Below are positions 17,578 to 26,181 of a stretch of DNA of 64,000 bases, piece after piece. Below the pieces are notes generated by a model, which was not told the DNA's origin, made no database searches, and saw only the letters and a program-made list of their open reading frames with translations. The DNA is taken from positions 168,990-232,989 of the forward strand of contig JBEVTI010000005.1 of NCBI GenBank assembly GCA_041156125.1, given 5' to 3'. Every line of letters starts with the position of its first letter. The first letter of the stretch is position 1. Position numbers and translations under genes: made by a program. The stretch comes from Paraktedonobacter carboxidivorans. GTDB taxonomy: Bacteria; Chloroflexota; Ktedonobacteria; Ktedonobacterales; Ktedonobacteraceae.

Positions 17578-19248
17578 ATGTCTCGTACTGCCTCGGAATT
17601 GATGGGTACGCCCAGTAGTCTTTTCTACTGGATTCCAGGTGAACTGGTGGTGGTAATCAGGCTCAAACGGAAACCAATAGAGGAAACGTATGATGCGTTG
17701 AGCGAACAGACACGCGCGACTCTAAATACGTTCCTGGCCGCGTATCAGCTTACTCTAGAACACTACGGCACAGGTGGACGCTGGCAAGAGACGCCAGGTA
17801 TGCCCCCTGTGCGCAGACGCGCCTTTATTTTTGGTCTGCACAGGCCACAGCCCGCGATGGCGCTCTTTTTTCACGTCAAACATAGCGACTCGACGCTGGC
17901 TGACCCGACTCCCCTGGCGCTTTCATATCTCCAGGCTCACTTGGAGCAACTGGCCCAGGAGGGTCTGGTTCTGCTGGCAGTGATGCCAAACTGGTTGGTG
18001 GCGGCGACTCCGGTCTTTTACAATGACAATGGCCCCGCTTTACCACCACGTCCGGCGCCCTCAATCGATCAGCCTGGATCTGACAACCTGCCTACCGGCT
18101 GGCATTTTTCTCTGCTCGATCAGATTACTCCTTTGCATCCTACTGGCACTGAGGATGTGGTAGTGGCAATACTGGACACTGCTTATCACAGTGATCGCAT
18201 CAGAAGTTCGGCGACGCGGCCAGAGTTTCGTCGCAACTGGCTACTACAAAGGCTGGCCAACGACCTACGCAGTGAGAACGGACTATTTGAGATCGAGTAC
18301 GATCGCTATCCGGTCAACAACGACGCGCGGACCGGTCATGATTTTTATCATGAACCCCGCTATTATTTTATGCCGGACCACGGCCTCTTTGTGGCGGGTA
18401 TTGTACGCGATATCGCGCCGCGGGCACGCATCCGCCTGGTCAGGATTCTCAATGATTACGGTTGCTGTGATCTCTACAATCTTTTCGCCGCTCTGACCGA
18501 TCTGGAGCAGGAGCTGGTCTCGGGCACGATTCGCCGCCTGGTGATCAACCTGAGTGTAGGAATTATGCCAGATATTCGGCGCATGCCCTATATCTGGTTC
18601 GGGAATCGCACCTGGCCCAGTACGCAGTTAAGTGGGGTGACACGTTTGCTTGCCCAACTTGAGGAAGGCCTGCGCTTGCTTTTCGAGAGCCTGTATGCTC
18701 ACAAAGCTCTGGTCGTAGCCGCGGCGGGCAATGACTCGACGGACGCGCAGAAACAGGGCAAACGGCCCAGACCACCGCGCGCTCCTGCACGCTATAACAC
18801 CACCATGAGCGTGACCGCCGTGAACAGCTACTACGAAGCCGCACAATATGCTAACGCGGCCAGTATCGCTCCACTAGACGCGGGCATCGCAACCTTTGGG
18901 GGAGATAATTATGGCTTTACGGACGCAAATGGGCTGCCAGACGCGGTACGTGGAGTCTATATCGCGCCTATATTCCCCGGTGGAGAGAATAACAGCAGCG
19001 GCTGGGCAGATTGGAGCGGCACATCATTCGCAACGCCAGTGATCAGCGCTCTGGGCGCGCACTTGCTGGCTCAAGGTTGGTCCACCCCGGACGCCCTGGC
19101 ACGCCTCGCGACGGGACGCGAGCGGCGCACGGATAAACTGTTCGGCTCGGCCCCTGAACGACCTGAGTTGCTGGCTAATGTGATTAGAGTTCAGCAAAAA
19201 TTCTCCGCTCCCACCACGCCTTTACCAGCAGGTGGAGAAAAACGCTGA
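17578..19248 (+). CDS. Subtilisin-like (S8) serine protease, predicted cytoplasmic
   Basis: 556 residues. The triad is complete: Asp about 200 in VVVAILDTAYHS, His about 268 in PDHGLFVAGI and Ser about 483 in SGTSFATP, with oxyanion Asn about 385 in AAAGNDS. The first 180 residues match no domain I recognise and could be a pro-region or a sensor. There is no signal peptide, so it should act inside the cell. An insert between the His and Ser blocks (about residues 325-375) is longer than in simple subtilases. AGAGGGA lies before the ATG; a second ATG sits 4 bases upstream in another frame. Confidence 0.85.
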   Translation: MSRTASELMGTPSSLFYWIPGELVVVIRLKRKPIEETYDALSEQTRATLNTFLAAYQLTLEHYGTGGRWQETPGMPPVRRRAFIFGLHRPQPAMALFFHVKHSDSTLADPTPLALSYLQAHLEQLAQEGLVLLAVMPNWLVAATPVFYNDNGPALPPRPAPSIDQPGSDNLPTGWHFSLLDQITPLHPTGTEDVVVAILDTAYHSDRIRSSATRPEFRRNWLLQRLANDLRSENGLFEIEYDRYPVNNDARTGHDFYHEPRYYFMPDHGLFVAGIVRDIAPRARIRLVRILNDYGCCDLYNLFAALTDLEQELVSGTIRRLVINLSVGIMPDIRRMPYIWFGNRTWPSTQLSGVTRLLAQLEEGLRLLFESLYAHKALVVAAAGNDSTDAQKQGKRPRPPRAPARYNTTMSVTAVNSYYEAAQYANAASIAPLDAGIATFGGDNYGFTDANGLPDAVRGVYIAPIFPGGENNSSGWADWSGTSFATPVISALGAHLLAQGWSTPDALARLATGRERRTDKLFGSAPERPELLANVIRVQQKFSAPTTPLPAGGEKR

Positions 19249-19608
19249 GTCCGCCTGCTGTATCTGGCTGGCGCACAATAAGCCTCCTGGCTGCTGGGGC
19301 AGCCAAGGACCCACGCGCCAACTCCGGGAGAGATGTAAGAGCGCCAGTACTTTTCAGCATAAAAGCGTGCAGACGATAGGTTTGAACCTGTTCACCTGCA
19401 CTACACCGTTTAAAGAAAACGAACCGGGTATCCCATTCCCAACGGATAAATTCGCTTGAAAGCCTGGCTGAGTTGAAGAGCCGGGGTGAGCGAAGCGTTA
19501 AAATCGGTATCTTGCATAATTGAAAAAACTGATAAGGCTAAAATGGGGCGAAAATTTCAGCTATTTTTGCTATACTGTAAGGTAAATACTCGGCTTATGG
19601 AGACAAAC
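19249..19608. other. Intergenic region before the DNA methyltransferase
   Basis: No supported gene. Base composition shifts to AT-rich from about 19500, and a promoter-like motif is present near 19570. Confidence 0.4.
19568..19576 (+). promoter_or_regulatory. Extended -10 promoter element of the methyltransferase
   Basis: TGCTATACT, an extended -10 hexamer, lies about 33 bases before the chosen start codon. The same 9-mer recurs at 35102, 46911 and 54774. No -35 hexamer is obvious. Confidence 0.4.
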
Positions 19609-20547
19609 ATGGCATACCAACTGCACCATATTGATTGTTTGAAGTGGCTCGATACCCAACCGGCTAATAGCTTTGAGGCAATTATTACTGATCCTCCTTA
19701 TGGTTTAAAAGAATACTCCAGTGAAGAGCAAGCAAAACTAAGAAATGGAAATCGAGGAGGAATGTGGCGTATTCCTCCTTCTATTGGAGGAAATACCCGT
19801 TCTCCTCTGCCACGTTTTACTGTTCTGACTGAACAAGACCTGAAAAGTTTGTATCAATTTTTTCATGTTTGGGGGACTAAAACTCTGCGTGTAGTAGTGC
19901 CAGGAGCACACATGTTCATCGCAACAAATACATTCTTATCTCACATACTTTGTGCCGCTCTAACCGATGCTGGCTGGGAAAGACGTGGCGAAGTTGTGCG
20001 CCTGGTACAAACTTTAAGAGGTGGTGATAGGCCTAAAAATGCAGAGGAAGAATTTCCCAATGTGACTGTGATGCCACGTTCAGCGTGGGAACCCTGGGAA
20101 CTATTTCGTAAACCATTCGATGGGCGCGTTCAAGATAACTTGAGGCAATGGAGAACTGGTGGACTAAGGCGAGAATCTTTGGAGCGTCCTTTTACAGACG
20201 TGATACCAAGCGAAAGAACCCCTCAGGGAGAAAGAGAAATCAGAAATCATCCCTCCCTTAAACCTCAAAAGTTTATGAGGCATATTGTTCAGGCTTCACT
20301 CCCTCTGGCAGAAGGGCGTATACTCGATCCATTCATGGGAGGTGGTAGCACTATTGCGGCGGCAGAAAACATTGGATATGACAGTGTAGGAGTAGAAGTT
20401 GATGAACACTTTTATAATCTGGCAGTCGCAGCTATCCCTCTCCTCGCGAAAATGTACAACGAAACAAACGAAATAGAGGAAAAACTGCCACTGCTTCCTA
20501 CTACAAAGAGACACACTATCCCTGCTTTACAATCACCGCTTTTTTAG
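19609..20547 (+). CDS. Orphan DNA methyltransferase (N6-adenine/N4-cytosine, beta-type order)
   Basis: 312 residues from ATG 19609 (MAYQLHHIDC) with GGAG upstream; ATG 19597 is an alternative. Catalytic motif IV, TDPPYGL, is near residue 30 and the AdoMet-binding DPFMGGGSTIAAA is near the C-terminus. This is the order of the beta class, with a central target-recognition stretch. It should methylate adenine (or N4-cytosine) at a specific site. No restriction endonuclease is recognisable next to it; an XRE regulator follows on the other strand. The DNA is AT-richer than its surroundings, suggesting transfer. Confidence 0.85.
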   Translation: MAYQLHHIDCLKWLDTQPANSFEAIITDPPYGLKEYSSEEQAKLRNGNRGGMWRIPPSIGGNTRSPLPRFTVLTEQDLKSLYQFFHVWGTKTLRVVVPGAHMFIATNTFLSHILCAALTDAGWERRGEVVRLVQTLRGGDRPKNAEEEFPNVTVMPRSAWEPWELFRKPFDGRVQDNLRQWRTGGLRRESLERPFTDVIPSERTPQGEREIRNHPSLKPQKFMRHIVQASLPLAEGRILDPFMGGGSTIAAAENIGYDSVGVEVDEHFYNLAVAAIPLLAKMYNETNEIEEKLPLLPTTKRHTIPALQSPLF

Positions 20548-20556
20548 CTCTATTTA

Positions 20557-20754
20557 TTATAGAGAATGTCCTTGCGCTCGAGATGCTATAATCTTTTTTA
20601 AGGCGGGGGTGGCATATCTATTATCTAAATATACAGAATTTTCACGCAGTCTTTTTGTTGCATGCTCTATAGTTACAGCCGTTCTCGTACGATTACTATT
20701 CTCCCCTCTCTCATGTATTACCCAATCTTCTTTTTCTAAACGCGCAACTTCCAC
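20557..20754 (-). pseudogene. Doubtful 65-codon frame, possible gene remnant
   Basis: The frame opens with GTG immediately after an in-frame TAG. Just upstream in the same frame about 24 codons read GGESHNPGKGCFTVVIYQIV and then six more codons to that TAG. A single nonsense codon therefore splits a possible protein of about 95 residues between the XRE stop and the methyltransferase stop. I recognise no family. It could be a decayed gene of the modification island or chance. Confidence 0.2.
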
Positions 20755-20861
20755 CTATACGATATGAGTTTGCCTATCGACAATTTGATAAATAACCACC
20801 GTAAAACATCCCTTGCCAGGATTGTGGCTTTCTCCACCTTTACCTATCTGGTTACTAGCCT

Positions 20862-21401
20862 TCATTTCAAGGCCCCAGTCAGGATCGCTGTGATCAAGGA
20901 CAGGATTATAAAGATCAGGATGATCAGTGTCTTTGTTCTGTGTAAAACCAGATGTTTCTGCGATAGCTTTGTCACTAAATTTGAGACAATGCCGCTATAA
21001 ATATTAAACTGAATATCTCCTCCATCTGGATCTAATCCTATGCGGCCAAGTATCACCAACGCATCGTTAAGAGCCTGTTCTAATTGCTCGTGAGTGAGAC
21101 CTCGAGGCAGTGGTACGCTCTTATCAATAAACTCATGCTTGACAGTTGGTAACGGCTTCTTGATGATCCCACTGCTCATCTCCTCAGCCTCTATAATGAG
21201 AGATCCCAGTGTCTGTCCTAAAGTAACCGCAATTTTGCTAAGAATATCAATAGTGGGATTTGCTTCTCCACGCTCTATCTCACCCAGGCGAGTTCGATCA
21301 ATCCCTGAGTCCAGGGCAACTCTTTCCTGGGAGATATTACGGTTTTTGCGCAAGTTCATAATAATCTGACCACTAGCCTTTTTCAGCGCCACGTTATCCA
21401 T
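20862..21401 (-). CDS. XRE-family HTH regulator with C-terminal membrane segment
   Basis: 179 residues from ATG 21401, preceded by TAGGAG. The helix-turn-helix covers about residues 10-65 (ISQERVALDSGIDRTRLGEI, then ERGEANPTIDILSKIA). A middle part of about 70 residues has no known domain. The last 22 residues are hydrophobic (TLIILIFIILSLITAILTG), a likely membrane anchor, unusual for this family. Next to the methyltransferase it recalls restriction-modification control proteins, but those are about 80 residues and soluble. Confidence 0.8.
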   Translation of the reverse strand: MDNVALKKASGQIIMNLRKNRNISQERVALDSGIDRTRLGEIERGEANPTIDILSKIAVTLGQTLGSLIIEAEEMSSGIIKKPLPTVKHEFIDKSVPLPRGLTHEQLEQALNDALVILGRIGLDPDGGDIQFNIYSGIVSNLVTKLSQKHLVLHRTKTLIILIFIILSLITAILTGALK

Positions 21402-21602
21402 CGTTACTCCTACAATCTTAATGTTCAGTGCAACGATAGCTGACATTTATATACAAATCCACAGGATATATCCATCTGAAAACCATAAATGCAAGCACTC
21501 ATTCCTTTGACATATACAGGTGCATGCTCTTGCTCCGGGCTTCCTCCCCAAAGCTCACATCTCTGTAGTCTGGTCGTGAACGGCGCGCTAGCGGTCTGTC
21601 CG

Positions 21603-21611
21603 TGATATAAT
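21603..21611 (+). promoter_or_regulatory. Extended -10 promoter element of uvrB
   Basis: TGATATAAT (TG-n-TATAAT) lies 81 bases before the uvrB start. No clear -35 is visible, as expected for extended -10 promoters. No LexA-type site was recognised. Confidence 0.45.
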
Positions 21612-21692
21612 GGAGGGTAATTTGAAAGTATATTCTAGCGAAGACATAAGCCCGCGCACCAGGCAGCATTTTTGAAAGAGGGGATTTGCACT

Positions 21693-23684
21693 ATGGCAGA
21701 ATTTAAAGTCGAAGCGCCGTTTGAGCCAACCGGGGATCAGCCGGAGGCGATTACACAACTGGTCAAAGGTATCAATAATGGTTATAAGATGCAGACGTTG
21801 CTGGGCGTAACGGGCAGCGGTAAGACGTATACGGTGGCCAAGATTGTGGAGCAAGTCCAGAAGCCAACGCTGGTCCTGGCCCCGAATAAGACGCTGGCCG
21901 CGCAGCTTTACAGTGAATATAAGGAATTTTTCCCCAATAATGCCGTCGAATATTTTGTATCTTACTATGATTATTACCAACCAGAAGCTTATATTGCTCG
22001 TACCGATACGTTTGTCGAAAAAGAGAGCATGCTCAACGCGGAGATTGAAAAGCTACGGCTATCCGCGACGCGCAGTCTCTTTGAGCGCAAGGATGTACTG
22101 ATCGTAGCCTCAGTCTCGTGTATTTATGGCCTGGGTAGCCCGGATGAGTATGGCGAGGTAGTTCTGACGCTCAAAGTGGGCACAGAGCAAAGGCGCAATA
22201 AGATTCTGCGTCACTTGAATGAGATCCAATACGAGCGCAACGATGCTAATTTTGTGCGCGGACGCTATCGCGTGCGCGGCGATGTGCTAGAGATTTTTCC
22301 AGCATATGAAGATGTCGCGGTGCGTATTGAGTTCTTTGGCGATGAGATCGAACGCATGACTGAGATTGACCCCTTGACTGGCGAGGTGCTTGGTCAACGC
22401 AAGAGCCTGGATATTTATCCAGCCAAGCACTGGGTAACCACTCAGCAGCGCCTGAACGCGTCAATCGAGTTGATTGAGAAGGAGCTTCAGGGGCGGCTGG
22501 AAGAATTAGAAGCCGATGCGAAGCTGCTGGAGGCCGCGCGCTTGAAGCAGCGCACAAACTTTGATCTTGAGATGCTGCGCGAGACCGGCTTCTGTTCGGG
22601 AGTTGAGAACTACTCACGCCATCTAGCGGGGCGTGGGGCTGGAGAACAGCCCTGGACGCTGATGGACTACCTGCCGGATGATTTTCTGCTGGTGGTAGAT
22701 GAATCGCACGTCGCCTTGCCCCAGGTGCGTGGTATGTTCGCGGGGGACCGTTCGCGCAAGCAGGTGCTGGTAGATTATGGTTTTCGCCTGCCTTCTGCCC
22801 TGGATAATCGCCCGTTAACTTTCCCCGAATTTGAGAAACAGGTCAACCAGGCCCTTTTCGTTTCAGCCACGCCTGGTCCCTACGAATATGATCATAGCAC
22901 GGCCATTGTCGAACAGATCATTCGTCCCACTGGCCTGCTCGATCCCGAAATCAGCGTGCGTCCCACCAGAGGACAGATTGATGACCTGCTGAGCGAGATT
23001 CGCAAACGTGTTGAGAAAAGCCAGCGTGTCCTGGTTACGACTCTGACCAAAAAGATGGCTGAGGACCTGGCGGACTACATGCAAGAATTAAATATCAAGG
23101 TTCATTACCTGCACTCAGAGATCGATACCATCGAACGAATAGACATTCTGCGCGACTTGCGCCTGGGTATCTACGATGTTGTAGTTGGTATCAACCTCTT
23201 GCGCGAAGGTCTGGATCTGCCAGAGGTCTCGCTAGTCGTGATTCTCGACGCCGATAAAGAAGGCTTCCTGCGTTCAGAGGGCTCGTTAATTCAGATCGTC
23301 GGACGAGCAGCGCGCCATATCGACGGTAACGTCATCATGTACGCCGATAATGTCACTCGTTCGATGCAGCGAGCTATTGATGAGACCAACCGCCGCCGTG
23401 ACCTGCAAAGCACACACAATGAGCGCTATCAGATCACTCCACGCGGCATCAAAAAGGATGTCAAGACCCTCTCCGAGCGCATCAAAGCAATGAGCAAAAC
23501 GTCTGAGAACGCTAGCGACCAGACTGTCGCGACCATGCTGGGAGGCATCCCCAAAGAGGATGCTCTGCGTCTGATCAAGGATCTGGAGGCTCAGATGCGT
23601 ACCGCCGCCAAACAATTAGAGTTCGAGAAGGCCGCGCAATTACGTGATCAGATCATCGAGGTAAGAAGGGCTATGATCGAATAG
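21693..23684 (+). CDS. uvrB: Excinuclease ABC subunit B
   Basis: 663 residues from ATG 21693 (MAEFKVEAP), after GAGGGG; the frame runs upstream to 21672. Walker A GVTGSGKT is at 38-45 and the damage-probing hairpin YYDYYQPEAY at 91-100. Helicase motifs include LLVVDESHV, SATPGPYE, GINLLREGLDLPE and QIVGRAARH. The C-terminal UVR domain (QLEFEKAAQLRDQI) binds UvrC. It loads at DNA lesions with UvrA in nucleotide excision repair. uvrA and uvrC are not in the window. Confidence 0.97.
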   Translation: MAEFKVEAPFEPTGDQPEAITQLVKGINNGYKMQTLLGVTGSGKTYTVAKIVEQVQKPTLVLAPNKTLAAQLYSEYKEFFPNNAVEYFVSYYDYYQPEAYIARTDTFVEKESMLNAEIEKLRLSATRSLFERKDVLIVASVSCIYGLGSPDEYGEVVLTLKVGTEQRRNKILRHLNEIQYERNDANFVRGRYRVRGDVLEIFPAYEDVAVRIEFFGDEIERMTEIDPLTGEVLGQRKSLDIYPAKHWVTTQQRLNASIELIEKELQGRLEELEADAKLLEAARLKQRTNFDLEMLRETGFCSGVENYSRHLAGRGAGEQPWTLMDYLPDDFLLVVDESHVALPQVRGMFAGDRSRKQVLVDYGFRLPSALDNRPLTFPEFEKQVNQALFVSATPGPYEYDHSTAIVEQIIRPTGLLDPEISVRPTRGQIDDLLSEIRKRVEKSQRVLVTTLTKKMAEDLADYMQELNIKVHYLHSEIDTIERIDILRDLRLGIYDVVVGINLLREGLDLPEVSLVVILDADKEGFLRSEGSLIQIVGRAARHIDGNVIMYADNVTRSMQRAIDETNRRRDLQSTHNERYQITPRGIKKDVKTLSERIKAMSKTSENASDQTVATMLGGIPKEDALRLIKDLEAQMRTAAKQLEFEKAAQLRDQIIEVRRAMIE

Positions 23685-23714
23685 GGCTTGAGGACCAGGA
23701 AAAGCAGGCAAGCA

Positions 23715-23753
23715 GGTAGGGATAGCTCTCAGCCAGGCAGAGCTATCCCTACC
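23715..23753. terminator. 15-bp perfect inverted repeat between convergent uvrB and TIR-WD40 genes
   Basis: GGTAGGGATAGCTCT (23715-23729) pairs exactly with 23739-23753 around the loop CAGCCAGGC. The right arm contains the stop codon of the minus-strand TIR-WD40 gene. Likely a bidirectional terminator. Confidence 0.7.
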
Positions 23754-26118
23754 CTTTGATCCTCCACAGTTTGACCGTCTTATCCGCGCTGGCGCTGGCC
23801 AGCATCTGGCTATCCGCGCTCCACGCTACCCTGTAAACTGTGTTCATGTGGCCAGTGAGTGTGCGCAGGAGCTGGCCTGCTTGTGTATCCCAGAGTTTGA
23901 CCGTTTTATCCGCGCTACTGCTGGCCAGCAACTGCCCATCCGCGCTCCACGCTACGCTGGTTACAACACCTGTATGGCCGTTGAGCGTGCGCAGGAGCTG
24001 GCCAGTCTGAGCATCCCAGAGCTTGATTGTGCGAGCCGCGCTACCTGTGGCCAGCGTTTGCCCATCCGCGCTCCATGCTACGCTCCACAGGGCGTCCTGG
24101 TGGTCAGCGAGAGTTGACTGGCCTGCGTGAATATGCCACAGCATGATTGTGCCATCGAGGCTGCCACTGGCCAGCATTTGCCCATCCGCGCTCCACGCCA
24201 CGCTCCCGACATAGCTGTTATGGCCTTCGAGGATGCGCAAAGGTTGACTGGCCTGGATGTTCCAGAGTTTAATCGTGCCATCGAGACTGCCACCGGCCAG
24301 CATCTGCCCATCTATGCTCCACGCTACACTGGTTACTGCGTCCTTATGACCTGCGCGACCCTTGAGGGTGAGAACTGGCTGGCCGGTCTGCAGATTCCAC
24401 AGTTTAATGGTCTTATCATAACTGCCACTGGCCAGCATCTGCCCATCAGCGCTCCAGGCTACGCCGGTAATCGTACCCTTATGGCCTGTCTGGCCCGCGA
24501 GGGTACGTAGCAGCTGACCGTTCTGGGCATTCCACTGCTTGATTGTCAGATCCTTATTGCCGCTGATACTCAGCAGCGTCTGCCCATCCGCACCAAATAC
24601 GACACTGGAGACAGCATCGGTATGACTATGAAGTGTACGTAAGGCTCTGACGGTCTCGGCTGGTGAAGAAACTGCAAGTTGCAGGTCTCTGGTGATTACT
24701 ACTTGTCGGTTCTGGACAGCCGTGAGCGGCGTTGGCGCTGGAAGGGCAATGCCAGGAGAAACAGGCTCAGGCTCTAGCCGGGAGACTGGTATGGGCTGCT
24801 CCTTTACGCCCCAGATGCTGATCGTGTGATCCCCGCTGCCACTGGCCAGGCCAGTGATGGTGCGAACTACGCTATATACAGGACCCGTATGGCCAGCAAG
24901 ATTACGCAGGAACTGACCCGTTTGAGCATTCCACAGCTTGATTATCTTATTATCACTGCCACTGGCGAGCATCTGGCCATCCGCGCTCCACGCCACACTG
25001 TGAACTGTATCTTTATGGCCCGTCAGCGTGTGAAGAAGCCGGGCACTCTGAGCGTCCCACAGCTTGATGGTATAATCCCCGCTACCACTGGCCAGCATCT
25101 GCTCATCCGCGCTCCATGCTATGCTGTGAACTGTGTTCTCATGACTGGCCAGCGTGTGAAGAAGCTCGCCGGTCTGAACATGCCACAGCTTGAGAGTGTG
25201 GTCAGAACTGCCGCTGGCCAGGGTTTGCCCACCCGCGCTCCACGCTACGCACTGCACATAGCTCGTATGACCCCTGAAAGCGCGGATAACCTGACCCGTC
25301 TGAACATCCCAGAGCCTGAGCGTTCGATCCCCGCTACCACTGACCAGCGCCCGACCATGCGCGCTCCACGCGACACTGTAGACTGAACTTGTATGGCCAG
25401 TGAGCGTGTGGATCAGTTGACCCGTTTGAGCATCCCAGAGCTTGATCGTGCGATCCCCGCTACCACTGGCTAGCAGCAGGCCGTCCGCGCTCCATGCTAC
25501 ACTATATACCGGGCTTGTATGGCTGGCGAGGCTGCGCAGAAGCTGGCCAGTCTGGGCGTTCCACAGCTTGATGGTATGATCAGAACTACCACTGGCCAGA
25601 GTCTGCCCATCTACGCTCAGCGCCACGCTGCGCACCGCGCCTGTATGGCCCTTGAGGGTGTGTAACACCTCGATCTCCTCTGAGGCAGCGGGCAAACCCA
25701 ATGTGTTCAGGATCTCCTGGAAAGCCACATTATAGGGCTTAGGAGGCAAGAAACTGATGATCGGATAGTCTACCAAACCCGGACGTATCCCACAGGGATG
25801 ATAGAGCACAGGAATAATGCTCATTCTTCTGGCAGGATCAGGATGGTCTTTGCGTTGCCAGGCGATATCGATTTCAGCATTGACCCCCACGGAGCTTACA
25901 GCACTTGGCGAGAGGACGACAATAAAAACATCGCGAGCCTGCATCTCCTGTTCAATCCTGGGTCGCCAGTCGGTACCGCCGTAAAGTCCACCGTGTCTAT
26001 CATACCAGACGGCATCGTTGTCCCCCAGAGTATGGCGCAGATCATTAACCAGGTGTGTACAAAAGTCACGATCCGCACTACTGTGGCTGAGAAAGATGCG
26101 ATGTTGTTGACCAGGCAT
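23749..26118 (-). CDS. TIR-domain protein with two seven-bladed WD40 propellers
   Basis: 789 residues. Residues 1-145 form a TIR domain: RIFLSHSSADRDFC at the start, DVFIVVLSPSAV, then the AEIDIAW segment with a Glu at 82 in the position of the catalytic glutamate of TIR NADases. By my count 14 WD40 repeats follow: seven (about 150-445), a Pro-rich linker of about 47 residues, then seven more, each with a GH...W...S.D..IKLW pattern. Known relatives combine a TIR effector with a repeat sensor. By analogy the TIR would cleave NAD+ or make a nucleotide signal when the propellers bind a trigger; this is inferred. GGGGAGAG precedes the ATG. glnA ends 63 bases upstream on the same strand with no strong terminator between. 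Confidence 0.88.
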   Translation of the reverse strand: MPGQQHRIFLSHSSADRDFCTHLVNDLRHTLGDNDAVWYDRHGGLYGGTDWRPRIEQEMQARDVFIVVLSPSAVSSVGVNAEIDIAWQRKDHPDPARRMSIIPVLYHPCGIRPGLVDYPIISFLPPKPYNVAFQEILNTLGLPAASEEIEVLHTLKGHTGAVRSVALSVDGQTLASGSSDHTIKLWNAQTGQLLRSLASHTSPVYSVAWSADGLLLASGSGDRTIKLWDAQTGQLIHTLTGHTSSVYSVAWSAHGRALVSGSGDRTLRLWDVQTGQVIRAFRGHTSYVQCVAWSAGGQTLASGSSDHTLKLWHVQTGELLHTLASHENTVHSIAWSADEQMLASGSGDYTIKLWDAQSARLLHTLTGHKDTVHSVAWSADGQMLASGSDNKIIKLWNAQTGQFLRNLAGHTGPVYSVVRTITGLASGSGDHTISIWGVKEQPIPVSRLEPEPVSPGIALPAPTPLTAVQNRQVVITRDLQLAVSSPAETVRALRTLHSHTDAVSSVVFGADGQTLLSISGNKDLTIKQWNAQNGQLLRTLAGQTGHKGTITGVAWSADGQMLASGSYDKTIKLWNLQTGQPVLTLKGRAGHKDAVTSVAWSIDGQMLAGGSLDGTIKLWNIQASQPLRILEGHNSYVGSVAWSADGQMLASGSLDGTIMLWHIHAGQSTLADHQDALWSVAWSADGQTLATGSAARTIKLWDAQTGQLLRTLNGHTGVVTSVAWSADGQLLASSSADKTVKLWDTQAGQLLRTLTGHMNTVYRVAWSADSQMLASASADKTVKLWRIKG

Positions 26119-26181
26119 AGATCACGCTCTCCCCATTCGTTCGTTTGCAGTGCGCACTCATTTTTAAGTTTATGAGAAAGA

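Noticed and set aside
19232..19459. 75-codon frame overlapping the subtilase end
   Set aside because: GTG start inside the upstream gene, no ribosome site and no recognisable content.
20862..21401. Restriction-modification controller (C protein)
   Set aside because: It is more than twice the usual length, carries a membrane segment, and no nuclease gene or C-box was seen.
24826..25386. 186-codon plus-strand frame inside the TIR-WD40 gene
   Set aside because: Antisense shadow of WD40 repeats; it shows the same periodicity without meaning.
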